A stretch of DNA of 64,000 nt from Sporobacter sp963677825 (GCA_963677825.2 CAXXEF010000001.1:806001-870000); one strand, 5' to 3'. Shown: positions 31,999-40,746, numbered from the stretch's first letter. The notes: generated by a model not told the origin, from the sequence alone. Numbers and translations: made by a program.

Positions 31999-32047
31999 TG
32001 TGAATACTAAAAGAATACGGGATTATCCCGACGGAAACAAGGAGTGA

Positions 32048-33358
32048 ATGCTTTTGGGCAGTAAATTTTCTATGACAATGGATGGCACTAAAATTCTTGA
32101 AAAGCAATGGACAGACTGGAAATGGCAGCTTAAGCACAGCATACAGAGCATTGATATGTTCGAAAAGCTTCTTGGTGTTCAGTTTGAGGCGGCGGAGCGG
32201 AAGAACCTTGAGCAAACGCTCGAAAAATTCCCGCTGTCGATCACGCCCTACTATTTATCGCTGATCAACAAGGACAATTACCGAGACGATCCTGTTTTTA
32301 AGCAGTCATTCCCAAACCCGAGCGAACTGATCATTCAGTCGCACGAGATGTCCGACCCGCTCGCCGAGGACCGCGACAGCCCCGTCCCGGGCTTGACGCA
32401 CCGATATCCCGATCGGGTCCTGCTGCACGTGAGCAACGTATGCTCGATGTACTGCCGACACTGTACGCGTAAACGCAAGGTCGGCGATGTCGACAGCATC
32501 CCCGATAAAGAATGCATCATGCGCGGGATCGACTACATCCGCGAGCATCCGCAGGTACGTGACGTGCTGCTGTCGGGCGGCGATCCGTTTATGCTGCCGG
32601 ACGATTTCCTCGACTGGATTTTGACCGAAGTACGCAAGATCGACCACGTCGAAGTGATCCGCATCGGCAGCCGGATGCCCGTCGTTCTTCCCTATCGCAT
32701 CACGGACGATCTTGTCAATATGCTGAAGAAACACCACCCGATCTGGGTCAACACGCATTTTAACCACCCGCAGGAGATCACCACGTCGTCCAAGGCCGCG
32801 CTGCGAAAGATGGCAGACGCCGGCATCCCGCTCGGCAACCAGTCGGTGCTGCTGGCCGGTGTGAACGACTGCCCTGTCATTATGAAAAAGCTGGTGCACC
32901 TGCTCGTCAAGAACCGCATCCGGCCGTATTATTTGTATCAATGCGATCTGTCGGAGGGGCTGACGCACTTCAGAACGCCTGTCGGCAAGGGCATTGAGAT
33001 CATCGAAAGCCTCATCGGCCATACGAGCGGCTTTGCCGTACCAACCTTCGTTATCGACGCACCGGGCGGCGGCGGCAAGATCCCCGTCATGCCCAATTAT
33101 CTCATCTCTTGGTCGAACAACAAGGTCGTTCTGCGCAACTACGAGGGCGTCATCACGACCTACAGGGAACCGGATAACTACCAAGAGCCTGACTGCGCAG
33201 GTCAGTGTGAAGACTGCGGCATCAAGCACGAAGCAGAAGACTGGAACAAGGAAATCGGTATCAGTCAGCTCCTGAGCGACTTTGGCGAGGGCATCTCGCT
33301 CATTCCTGAAAACAACGAGCGATACGGCCGTCGCGATGAGTATGATCAGGATGAATGA
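32048..33358 (+). CDS. ablA: Lysine 2,3-aminomutase (KamA family radical SAM enzyme)
   Basis: This 436-residue radical-SAM, PLP-dependent aminomutase has cluster cysteines in CSMYCRHC (132, 136, 139), SAM-binding LLSGGDPF, the PLP-lysine region IDAPGGGGKIPVMP (about 340) and the C-terminal zinc cysteines CAGQCEDC. It moves the alpha-amino group of lysine (or glutamate) to the beta carbon. With ablB next to it, the product is beta-lysine for the osmolyte N-epsilon-acetyl-beta-lysine. The ATG is very close to its AAGGAG; TTG 32054 or ATG 32072 are possible starts. Confidence 0.9.
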   Translation: MLLGSKFSMTMDGTKILEKQWTDWKWQLKHSIQSIDMFEKLLGVQFEAAERKNLEQTLEKFPLSITPYYLSLINKDNYRDDPVFKQSFPNPSELIIQSHEMSDPLAEDRDSPVPGLTHRYPDRVLLHVSNVCSMYCRHCTRKRKVGDVDSIPDKECIMRGIDYIREHPQVRDVLLSGGDPFMLPDDFLDWILTEVRKIDHVEVIRIGSRMPVVLPYRITDDLVNMLKKHHPIWVNTHFNHPQEITTSSKAALRKMADAGIPLGNQSVLLAGVNDCPVIMKKLVHLLVKNRIRPYYLYQCDLSEGLTHFRTPVGKGIEIIESLIGHTSGFAVPTFVIDAPGGGGKIPVMPNYLISWSNNKVVLRNYEGVITTYREPDNYQEPDCAGQCEDCGIKHEAEDWNKEIGISQLLSDFGEGISLIPENNERYGRRDEYDQDE

Positions 33359-34211
33359 TCCCGTGTCAGACACCCGTACCGGCGACCGGATCGAGCGGCT
33401 CGGCCGCTCGCGCATCCAGCACGGCAAGGCCAACGACCGGATCTATTTAATGAAGCTTGATGGCTCGGACGTCCCCGATATCGTCGGGCAACTGCTGACG
33501 TTGGCGGAAAAGCAGCGCTATACGAAGATTTTCGCAAAAGTTCCCCGACAGTACGCCGCCGCGTTTATCGACGCTGGGTTTACCGACGAGGCATGCGTCC
33601 CGCGCTTTTTTAACGGTCGCGAGGATGCGCTGTTTCTGGCCAAATTCTTCGATGCGAAGCGCGCCGCACCGTCGGACGAGACGTTACTTCAGGCTGTACT
33701 CGACAAGGCGCAGCAGACAACTGCACAAGCTCCGGCCAATCTGCCCGACGGCCTGACGTCCCGCATCCTGACACCGTCAGACACGGACAAGCTTGCCGCG
33801 CTCTACGATACTGTCTTCGACTCGTACCCCTTCCCGATCGATGATCCGGCCTTCCTCAAAGACGCAATGGCCGACGAAACGGTTTATTTCGGTGTCTTTG
33901 ACAACGGACGGCTCGTCGCGGCGTCGTCGTCCGAAATGGACATGTCTGCGCAAAACGCCGAAATGACGGACTTTGCCACGCACCCCGACTATCGGTCGCG
34001 CGGGTTTGCCGCCCATCTGCTCCAGGCGATGGAGCAGGACATGAAAACGCGCGGCATCGAGACGGTTTATACGATTGCGCGGTCGGTCTCCTACGGCATG
34101 AATATCACCTTTGCCAAGCTGGACTATCAATTTGCCGGCACGCTCGTGAACAACACCGACATCGGCGGCAGCCTCGAGAGCATGAACGTCTGGTATAAAC
34201 CACTACGCTGA
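33351..34211 (+). CDS. ablB: Beta-lysine N-acetyltransferase
   Basis: This is about 286 residues from the chosen ATG 33351, which overlaps kamA by 8 bases. The frame opens at 33282, and GTG 33363 is an alternative. The N-terminal SRIQHGKANDRIYLMKL block is specific to AblB. The C-terminal half is a GNAT domain with a HPDYRSRGFAAHLLQAME acetyl-CoA loop and YTIARSVSYGMN. It acetylates the epsilon amine of beta-lysine to give a compatible solute. The position 2 kb from the betaine importer fits osmoprotection. Confidence 0.87.
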   Translation: MNDPVSDTRTGDRIERLGRSRIQHGKANDRIYLMKLDGSDVPDIVGQLLTLAEKQRYTKIFAKVPRQYAAAFIDAGFTDEACVPRFFNGREDALFLAKFFDAKRAAPSDETLLQAVLDKAQQTTAQAPANLPDGLTSRILTPSDTDKLAALYDTVFDSYPFPIDDPAFLKDAMADETVYFGVFDNGRLVAASSSEMDMSAQNAEMTDFATHPDYRSRGFAAHLLQAMEQDMKTRGIETVYTIARSVSYGMNITFAKLDYQFAGTLVNNTDIGGSLESMNVWYKPLR

Positions 34212-34230
34212 TTCAGTCAATATAATAGTA

Positions 34231-34260
34231 AAGGGATGGCATTAGGCCATCCCTTTGTTG
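34231..34260. terminator. Bidirectional terminator after ablB
   Basis: AAAGGGATGGC and GCCATCCCTTT arms around ATTAG, with T-rich sequence after. Confidence 0.88.
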
Positions 34261-34283
34261 TGCTCTTTTTTACTACCCGAAAC

Positions 34284-35669
34284 CTACAGCGTATTCATGC
34301 GCACAGCGCTGTCGAACGCGAGGACACTGCGCTCGCACTCCTCGTCATTCATGGTGATTTGCGCGCAGTAACGGCTGCCCTTCATCCGTTCAGACGCGTA
34401 GCACAGCCCGTTTGTGCGGCTGTCGAGGTACGGATGATCGATCTGATCGGGGTCGCCCGTCAGAATGATCTTCGTCCCGACGCCCACGCGCGTAACGATG
34501 CCCTTGATCTGCTTGGGCGTAAGGTTTTGCGCCTCGTCGATGATGACCCAGTTCTTCTGGATCGACCGACCGCGGATATAGGCAATGGCTTCTGTGGTGA
34601 CGATATTGCGGTGGAACAGCTCCTCCACCTTGTCCCGCAGCTCGTTTTCGTTTTTGTAGCGTTCGTATTCATCGCTGTCGAGCAGTATCTCCAGATTGTC
34701 GACAACCGAGCGCATGAACGGGGCAAGCTTTTCCGTCTCGCTGCCGGGTAAAAAGCCGATGTCGTCGTCGAATTTGACGTTCGGGCGGCACACGAGGATC
34801 TTGCGGTACTGTTTTTCTTTTTGGAGCATAATCTTGTGCAGACCGACAGCCAGCGCAAAAAACGTTTTGGCCGTACCGGCTGCGCCCTTGATGATGACCA
34901 GCGGCACTTCCTCGCAGCTCATCATCAGCGCCTCCTGCATAAACGTCTGGCCGACGTTGCGCGTCCTGACGCCGAACGGACGCTCTTCTGTGTAGCGCAG
35001 CGTTACGAGCTGCTGTCCGTCAAACCGGCCGAGTGCCGTGTGCTTATTACTCTCGGTGCTTATCAGCGTGACAAACTCGTTGGGCGAGAGCGTGTACGGT
35101 ACTTCTTCACCCGTCTGCTCGTCAATGGCGGCGATGTGCTTTAAATCAAGCTGGCCCTTTTTGTAAAACTCGTTAATCTTTTTGGCCGGGGCAAACAGGC
35201 GCGTACGCCCCTTGTACCCCTCATCCGGCCCGTCGACCTGCTCGTTTTTAAAGTCCTGTGCCGGGACACCGATGATGTCGCACTTAATGCGCTGAAAAAC
35301 ATCTTTGGTGACAAGAATCGCCGGCTGCCCCTTGTCGGTCAGGCCCTTGCAGATTTTAAGTATCCTGTTGTCGGCTTTATCGCCGTGCCACATCTCCGGC
35401 AGTACAATGTCAGAAAAATTCAGTTCTATACGCAAATTGCCGCCGCCCGGCAGCGCAACGCCGCGCGTCAGATCCCCTTTTTCGCGCAGGGCATCAAGCA
35501 TGCGGGCCGTCTGTCTGGCATTGGCGCCAATTTCGTTCGACTCTTTTTTGATTTTATCCAGCTCTTCCAGAACGACTTCCGGGATGACAACATCGTTATC
35601 GCCAAAGGCCAAGATCGCGTTGGGTGTCTGTAAAAGGACGTTGGTGTCAAGTATGTATGTTTTTTTCAC
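34284..35669 (-). CDS. PIN domain / PhoH-like ATPase fusion
   Basis: This 461-residue protein has an N-terminal PIN nuclease domain (about 1-140: YILDTNVLLQ, EVVLEELDKIK, ILVTKD with conserved acidic residues). The C-terminal domain is a PhoH ATPase (about 230-461: Walker A GAAGTAKTFFA, RPNV.FDDDIGFLPG, Walker B WVIIDEAQN, LTGDPDQID). Such PIN-PhoH (PhoH2/YlaK-like) proteins couple RNA unwinding with RNA cleavage. It is a single gene, and the motifs look complete. Confidence 0.9.
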   Translation of the reverse strand: MKKTYILDTNVLLQTPNAILAFGDNDVVIPEVVLEELDKIKKESNEIGANARQTARMLDALREKGDLTRGVALPGGGNLRIELNFSDIVLPEMWHGDKADNRILKICKGLTDKGQPAILVTKDVFQRIKCDIIGVPAQDFKNEQVDGPDEGYKGRTRLFAPAKKINEFYKKGQLDLKHIAAIDEQTGEEVPYTLSPNEFVTLISTESNKHTALGRFDGQQLVTLRYTEERPFGVRTRNVGQTFMQEALMMSCEEVPLVIIKGAAGTAKTFFALAVGLHKIMLQKEKQYRKILVCRPNVKFDDDIGFLPGSETEKLAPFMRSVVDNLEILLDSDEYERYKNENELRDKVEELFHRNIVTTEAIAYIRGRSIQKNWVIIDEAQNLTPKQIKGIVTRVGVGTKIILTGDPDQIDHPYLDSRTNGLCYASERMKGSRYCAQITMNDEECERSVLAFDSAVRMNTL

Positions 35670-35687
35670 AAAGGTGCCCCCAGTACT

Positions 35688-35759
35688 TCAATACAGGTTA
35701 AGTATACGATGGTAACATTTCAGACGCGTGAGATATTTGTTAAATCTGTGTTTGAGCAT
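35688..35759 (-). CDS. Possible 23-residue leader ORF before the PIN-PhoH gene
   Basis: An ATG at 35759 directly behind AGGAGGAG opens a 23-codon frame (MLKHRFNKYLTRLKCYHRIL...) that ends 18 bp before the PIN-PhoH start. It is basic and could be a leader peptide, but the ribosome site is too close to the ATG and there is no comparative support. The rest of the 35670-35945 gap is AT-rich with no other feature seen. Confidence 0.2.
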   Translation of the reverse strand: MLKHRFNKYLTRLKCYHRILNLY

Positions 35760-35945
35760 CTCCTCCTATTTAAATTTTCGAATAATTCGATAAATTCTGA
35801 AGCTTTAACAGGCAAATTTTTCTAGCATATTTATCAATATGTCGTATTAACCAATTTTTACCGGTACATGATGTTGAGTTTCAGTCAATAAGCCAATACT
35901 TTTAACAATGCCTGACGTCTCGTGCCGCCAGCAGTGTTTAAGCGC

Positions 35946-37139
35946 TCAGCCGGCGAACAGATAGCTGTCCGGCTCCGGCCATTCCCCTTGAATTTCGGCG
36001 GCTGAATGATTGTCTGTAAAGTCGGAATTATCGAAGCAGTCGCTGCCCGGGGCACCAAAGGTCGCGTCGACGTTGACCCAGCGGTCTGTTTTATCGTCGT
36101 AAATCTCGTTCCACGAATGATCCAGCCAGTCCGCGCCGTTGAAGCCAAGCCCCGTGATGAGCCGGACAGGCACATCCACAGCGCGGCACATCGCCACAAA
36201 TAAGCACGCGATGTCAAAGCACACGCCTGTCCGTTCGCCGAACGCCGGCACGGCGCCCGAATCGGTCGCAAATGCATCGATTTGAAGCTGCGCGGCTTTG
36301 TCCGTATCATAGGCGATGTTCTCGACAAGCCAATCATAAATAATCTCCGCCTTGATATAATCGTCCGTCTCGGCATCTACGAGGTCGATGGCTGTATTAT
36401 CGATATCCGGGCAGGACAAAACGGCGTCGTCAACCGTCATACCGTTGATGTAGACCTTAATGAGCAGCTGCCGTCCCTCTGTCGACAAGCAGTCGACGGT
36501 CGATTCGATTGTCGCGCTGATAAAGTCTGGTATCCTGCGAGCCGCGCCGCTGGTCATGATCGGCTCGACCGCCACATCGTTGACAAGCTGGTACGCACGT
36601 GAGGCCTTGATATAGCCCCCGAGCGACGAGTTGACCGTCAGCAGTGCGTAACCGTGTAAGAGCAGTGAAAACGCCAGCACGAACCACGCGGCGCGCGGTA
36701 AATGCCACAGCGCACCGACCGTTCGTCGGGCAACCGCGTGCGAGGCACCGAGCAGCCACGCCATCCGCTTGGCAAGCGGCGCAAGTACGCGATGGATGAG
36801 CGGCTGTGCCAGCAGGTGCAGCACACCGCTGAAGATAACCGTCAAGATGAGCAGCAGCAACGCATATGCCAAAATATCCGATGTATCGGCCGATACGTCG
36901 AGTCCGGGAACGGCGCGAAAAACGGACGTGACAATATTGTCGACATTCGGATCGAACACCGTATCTGTAATCCATACGGCCAAGGCTGCGGCTAGTGCAA
37001 AGACAACAAGCCCGACGGCGGTCGTCATCGACGCGAAGAACCGTGCGCGCGTGGGCGGGCGGACGGCACCGGCAGCAAGCGGCGCTAAAAACAGACCGAT
37101 CAGTAATACCGATATCAAGTTGATGCTGCTTTGCGACAT
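35946..37139 (-). CDS. Membrane-anchored transglutaminase-like protein
   Basis: This is 397 residues from ATG 37139, which follows GGGGAGC; the frame is open to 37208. Four to five hydrophobic segments lie in the first 190 residues. A transglutaminase-like domain follows (about 250-390), with the triad in GVCFDIACLF (Cys), LDHSWNEIY (His) and WVNVDATFG (Asp), all present. In bacteria such domains act as extracytoplasmic cysteine proteases or cross-linking enzymes. The domain is probably outside the membrane. It is a single gene, separated from the ars operon by a terminator. Confidence 0.83.
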   Translation of the reverse strand: MSQSSINLISVLLIGLFLAPLAAGAVRPPTRARFFASMTTAVGLVVFALAAALAVWITDTVFDPNVDNIVTSVFRAVPGLDVSADTSDILAYALLLLILTVIFSGVLHLLAQPLIHRVLAPLAKRMAWLLGASHAVARRTVGALWHLPRAAWFVLAFSLLLHGYALLTVNSSLGGYIKASRAYQLVNDVAVEPIMTSGAARRIPDFISATIESTVDCLSTEGRQLLIKVYINGMTVDDAVLSCPDIDNTAIDLVDAETDDYIKAEIIYDWLVENIAYDTDKAAQLQIDAFATDSGAVPAFGERTGVCFDIACLFVAMCRAVDVPVRLITGLGFNGADWLDHSWNEIYDDKTDRWVNVDATFGAPGSDCFDNSDFTDNHSAAEIQGEWPEPDSYLFAG

Positions 37140-37235
37140 AAAAGACTGCTCCCCACCGCGCCGGCGCGCAATTTCTGCCTTTAGTATGCCTGCTTTTTCC
37201 AGTTTCAAAACAAATACTGTCTAAACCGAGCCAAT

Positions 37236-37270
37236 AAAAACACCGTCCGAGTTTCGAACGGTGTTTTCTT
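37236..37270 (-). terminator. Terminator of the ars operon
   Basis: AAAACACCGT and ACGGTGTTTT arms with an inner CGA/TCG pair. It lies about 70 bp after the arsC stop. Confidence 0.82.
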
Positions 37271-37338
37271 ATTCTCTTTAATTTTTGAATATTAGTTCAT
37301 TTTATTATATATTCAGATTATCTTGGCGTTTATGGGCG

Positions 37339-37752
37339 TTATATGGATATTTGTCCATTCTCTATCGCCTCGCGCAACAGGACGACTCGCTTTTCAATGC
37401 GCTCGATAATATCAAGGAATACCGCGTCAGTTTGACCTGACGGATCGTCTAATCCCCAGTCCTCGCGGTGCTTGCAGGGCATATACGGGCACTCGACACC
37501 GCAGCCCATTGTGATCAGAATATCGGGCGGTCGTATGTCGACAAGCAGCTTCGGGTGCTGCGTTTGCGTCATGTCGATACCGTGGCGCTCACGCATCAGG
37601 CGCACGGCATCGCGGTTGATGGCGTCGGCTGGATGTGTACCGGCCGAGCAGCTGTCATACACGTCACCGGCCAGCTTTTTTGACCATGCTTCGGCGATCT
37701 GGCTGCGGCAGGAATTATGGACGCAGACAAACGCGACAGTCGGTCTAGGCAT
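37339..37752 (-). CDS. arsC: Arsenate reductase, low-molecular-weight phosphatase type
   Basis: The start is ATG 37752 after AAGGGGTGG; the frame is open to 37791 inside acr3. The 137 residues carry the P-loop VCVHNSCRSQIAEAW (catalytic Cys and Arg), the ITMGCGVECPYMP segment with the two additional redox cysteines, and a GLDDPSG loop. This is the thioredoxin-coupled ArsC that reduces arsenate to arsenite. It overlaps acr3 by 8 bases and ends the operon; the trxA-trxB pair at 11505-12783 could reduce it. Confidence 0.9.
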   Translation of the reverse strand: MPRPTVAFVCVHNSCRSQIAEAWSKKLAGDVYDSCSAGTHPADAINRDAVRLMRERHGIDMTQTQHPKLLVDIRPPDILITMGCGVECPYMPCKHREDWGLDDPSGQTDAVFLDIIERIEKRVVLLREAIENGQISI

Positions 37753-38794
37753 TTTTGAACCACCCCTTCGTGCTGTTGGCGATCTTGACAAGCGTGAGCA
37801 TCACCGGCACCTCAACAAGTACGCCGACGATCGTCGCCAGCGCGACGGGGCTCTCAGCGCCGAACAAGGCAATCGCGACGGCGACGGCCAGCTCAAAAAA
37901 GTTGGACGCGCCGATCATTCCCGCCGGCGCCGCGATCTTGTGCTCAAGTTTCAGCGCGCGGCTGGCGAAATACGCGATAAAAAAGATCAGGAACGTCTGG
38001 ATAATCAGCGGCACGGCAATCAGCCCGATGTGCAGCGGATTGTCGAGGATAACGCCACCCTGGAACGAAAAGATAATGACCAGTGTCAGCAGCAGCCCGC
38101 CAATGGTGATGTTGCCGAATCTAGGTATAAAACGCTTCTCGAAGTGTTCGGTGCCATGCTTTTTTGTAATGATTTTACGCGTAAGCGCGCCGCCCGCCAG
38201 CGGGATGACGACAAATAACACGACCGACAAGATCAGCGTATCCCACGGAATCGCCACGCCGCTCACACCAAGTAAAAACGCGACGATCGGTGTAAACGCG
38301 ATGAGGATGATAATGTCGTTCGTCGCGACTTGAACGACGGTGTACGCCGGATCGCCCTTCGTCAGGTGGCTCCAGACAAAGACCATCGCCGTACACGGCG
38401 CGGCGCCGAGTAAAATCGCACCGGCCAGGTAGTCCTTGGCAAGCTCCGGCGGTATGAGGGTCTTGAAAATCACGTTGAAGAATAAGTACGCGATGCCAAA
38501 CATCGTGAACGGCTTGATCAGCCAGTTCGTCGTCCATGTTACGAAAAGTCCTTTCGGGCTTTTTCGGACATTCCTGATACTTTGAAAATCAACCTTGAGC
38601 ATCATCGGGTAAATCATAAGCCAGATGAGTATGGCAATCGGAATCGAGACATTAGCGTATTCAAAGCGGCCTAAAAAAGCCGGTACCGCGGGCAAAAACC
38701 GCCCGATTAAAACGCCCGCAACCATGCACAGCGCGACCCAGACCGTCAGGTATCGCTCAAAAAAGCTGATGCCAGTTTTTGTGTCTTTTTCCAT
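37745..38794 (-). CDS. acr3: Arsenite efflux permease, ACR3 family
   Basis: The start is ATG 38794 (349 residues). The protein has ten hydrophobic helices and ACR3 signatures: ILIWLMIYPMMLKVDF, LAGAILLGAAPCTAMVFVWS (conserved Cys in helix 4), ATNDIIILIAF and GMIGASNFFELAVAVAI. It exports arsenite using the proton gradient. It sits between the thioredoxin-like protein and arsC. Confidence 0.93.
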   Translation of the reverse strand: MEKDTKTGISFFERYLTVWVALCMVAGVLIGRFLPAVPAFLGRFEYANVSIPIAILIWLMIYPMMLKVDFQSIRNVRKSPKGLFVTWTTNWLIKPFTMFGIAYLFFNVIFKTLIPPELAKDYLAGAILLGAAPCTAMVFVWSHLTKGDPAYTVVQVATNDIIILIAFTPIVAFLLGVSGVAIPWDTLILSVVLFVVIPLAGGALTRKIITKKHGTEHFEKRFIPRFGNITIGGLLLTLVIIFSFQGGVILDNPLHIGLIAVPLIIQTFLIFFIAYFASRALKLEHKIAAPAGMIGASNFFELAVAVAIALFGAESPVALATIVGVLVEVPVMLTLVKIANSTKGWFKNA

Positions 38795-38823
38795 TGGACC
38801 CACCTTCTTTCAAGATGCTGTCA

Positions 38824-39162
38824 TTATGCTTTTTGTAGTAGCTTAACGACCTCATCGGTCTTTAAAACCTTGCCGTAGGATAAAACCTTGCCGTCGAAGA
38901 CGAGCGCCGGTGTACTCATAACGCCGTATGCCGCGATCTGTGCGTAATCGCGCACATGATCGATGGTCGTATCCATACCGAGCTGCTCAAGCGCAGCCCT
39001 GACCGAAGCCTCAAGCTGATTACATTTCGCGCAGCCGCTGCCCAGAACTTTAACCCGCGCGCCTTTCGCTGTTGTATTTTCCGCTTTCTCGGCAGCTTCT
39101 GCGCGGCAATCACAGCGTCCATCTGATTTCGGAATCACTTTTTTCTTAGCAAATAGTGCCAT
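38824..39162 (-). CDS. Small thioredoxin-fold protein with Cys-rich N-terminus (ars-linked)
   Basis: This 112-residue protein is of the thioredoxin_3 / MTH895 type: VKVLGSGCAKCNQLEA (active CXXC near 44-47), GVMSTPALVFDGKVLSYGKVL, and a C-terminal helix. It carries an N-terminal extension (about 1-35) with a CDC motif. This family repeatedly occurs with ArsP/DUF318 permeases and Acr3. It may deliver electrons or bind arsenite thiols. It lies 30 bp from acr3 and 68 bp from the permease. Confidence 0.82.
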   Translation of the reverse strand: MALFAKKKVIPKSDGRCDCRAEAAEKAENTTAKGARVKVLGSGCAKCNQLEASVRAALEQLGMDTTIDHVRDYAQIAAYGVMSTPALVFDGKVLSYGKVLKTDEVVKLLQKA

Positions 39163-39230
39163 ACTGTATACTCCTTAAGACCTAATTGTATTTTTATCAC
39201 CTGATGTGTTTGCAAACCTGCAAGATTCAC

Positions 39231-40253
39231 CTAAATAATATAAGGCTGAAGTGCGTTGAATAAATAGCCGACGAGAATGATACCAACGGTGCAAATAACA
39301 ATAAACAGCGCCAGTAATTTCGGCTTTACCGCTTTTCGCAGCAAGATCATAGACGGCAGAGATAGCGTTGTCACCGCCATCATGAACGCCAGTATCGACC
39401 CGAGCAGCGCACCTTTTGAAAGCAGCGCCTCCGCGATCGGTATCGTGCCGAATATATCAGCGTACATCGGCACGCCGACGAGCGTCGCCAATATGACGCC
39501 GAAGGGATTATCGCTGCCCAGTACTGCCGCGATCCACGTCTGCGGAATCCAGTTGTGAATCACCGCGCCGATGCCGACGCCAATCAGAATATACGGGAAA
39601 ACTTTCTTGAATGTACCGAGCATCTGCTCTTTCGAGTATATCAGCCGATCTTTAACCGTCAGTTCCGGCGCGTCGATATCAACGCCGCCTGCGGTCATGA
39701 TGAAGCTCTCCACGTATTTTTCCATGTGCAGCTTTTCAATGATTCGTCCGCCGATGATGGCAACGATCAGTCCGACGACGACGTATATCAAGGCGACTTT
39801 TGCGCCAAATATGCTCATCAGCAGCAGCAAAGAGCCCAAATCGACCATCGGCGATGAGATCAGAAATGAAAACGTGACACCCACCGGCAGTCCGGCTGAA
39901 GAAAATCCGATAAACAGCGGTATCGACGAACACGAACAGAACGGCGTCACCGTACCAAGCAGCGCCGCAACAGCATTCGCGCCGACGCCCCTGAAGCGCC
40001 CAAGAATTTTCTTGCTTCGCTCCGGTGGAAAAAAGCTCTGGATATAGCTGATGATAAAGATAAGCAGGCATAACAGAATCGTGATCTTGATCACGTCATA
40101 CAGGAAAAATTGGACGCTTCCCACCCACCGGTTCTCGCCATCCAACCTGAGGCTCGTCAGAATGCTGCCGATCAGCTCATTGAGCCATTTCATCCCGAGT
40201 ATTTGATTTTGAAAGAATTCCCATACAGTCTTAACGTATTGCAAACTATTCAC
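39231..40253 (-). CDS. ArsP/DUF318-like permease
   Basis: This 340-residue membrane protein of the COG0701 permease family has about eight helices and the signature TPFCSCSSIPLFIGF with vicinal cysteines, then LISSPMVDLGSLLLL and a second repeat GVPMYADIFGTIPIAEALL. ArsP members export trivalent organoarsenicals such as methylarsenite and roxarsone. The vicinal cysteines and the ars operon support this. Other COG0701 proteins have unknown cargo. Confidence 0.83.
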   Translation of the reverse strand: MNSLQYVKTVWEFFQNQILGMKWLNELIGSILTSLRLDGENRWVGSVQFFLYDVIKITILLCLLIFIISYIQSFFPPERSKKILGRFRGVGANAVAALLGTVTPFCSCSSIPLFIGFSSAGLPVGVTFSFLISSPMVDLGSLLLLMSIFGAKVALIYVVVGLIVAIIGGRIIEKLHMEKYVESFIMTAGGVDIDAPELTVKDRLIYSKEQMLGTFKKVFPYILIGVGIGAVIHNWIPQTWIAAVLGSDNPFGVILATLVGVPMYADIFGTIPIAEALLSKGALLGSILAFMMAVTTLSLPSMILLRKAVKPKLLALFIVICTVGIILVGYLFNALQPYII

Positions 40254-40301
40254 CTGCGATTATATTGAATTTAACGAAACGTCGAAGCGCCCGGCGGGTG
40301 T

Positions 40302-40667
40302 TTACCGCTGATTCTCTGTGCTTGCACCGCAGGCTTTTAAGACGCATCCTGTTGTCTGCTTGGCCTGGCTCGCCCGCTCCCGCGCCTCCTCCAGCCCCGG
40401 CAGCGCAGCCAGCCTCTCAGCAAGGTACGCCGCGAGATCTTTGTGCTGTTTGATAAACGTCTCGTCTACCCTGTAATGAGACCACTGTGCATGCTTGCTG
40501 CTGGTGACGATCCCGGCGTTTTTAAGCACCGTCAGGTGGCGCGACGCGTTCGACTGCGTCAGCCCCAGGCCGCCCTCGATCTCGCACACACACAGCTCCG
40601 ATCCCCAAAGCAGCGCGAGTATCCGCAGGCGCGTATCGTCTGAGAGTGCTTTGAACAGTTGAAGCAT
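40302..40667 (-). CDS. arsR: ArsR-family transcriptional repressor
   Basis: This 121-residue winged-helix protein has the arsenite site ELCVCEIE (two cysteines) in the helix before the recognition helix QSNASRHLTVLKNAGIV, and a C-terminal tail with one more Cys pair. Without arsenite it should bind the inverted repeat at 40681-40714 and block its own promoter. It is the first gene of arsR-arsP-trx-acr3-arsC. Confidence 0.92.
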   Translation of the reverse strand: MLQLFKALSDDTRLRILALLWGSELCVCEIEGGLGLTQSNASRHLTVLKNAGIVTSSKHAQWSHYRVDETFIKQHKDLAAYLAERLAALPGLEEARERASQAKQTTGCVLKACGASTENQR

Positions 40668-40680
40668 TTGCTCACCCCTT

Positions 40681-40714
40681 AATATATGCGTATATAATCA
40701 TTTACGCATATATT
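40681..40714. promoter_or_regulatory. ArsR operator
   Basis: AATATATGCGTA and TACGCATATATT form perfect 12-bp arms around ten bases, 14 bp upstream of arsR and across the promoter -10. Confidence 0.85.
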
Positions 40715-40738
40715 AGCAAACATAAAAGCCGCTGTCAA
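40710..40738 (-). promoter_or_regulatory. ars operon promoter
   Basis: On the minus strand, TTGACA (40738-40733), 17 bp and TAATAT (40715-40710). The -10 overlaps the operator, so ArsR would block polymerase. Confidence 0.82.
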
Positions 40739-40746
40739 CGGCTTTT
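40724..40746 (-). terminator. Terminator of the DUF3298-like lipoprotein gene
   Basis: AAAAGCCG and CGGCTTTT arms enclose CTGTCAA. The loop is the -35 of the ars promoter, so the hairpin and the promoter share bases. Confidence 0.7.

Noticed and set aside
32306..33433. A 375-codon minus-strand frame opposite kamA
   Set aside because: KamA motifs are complete on the + strand; the reverse frame is typical antisense composition.
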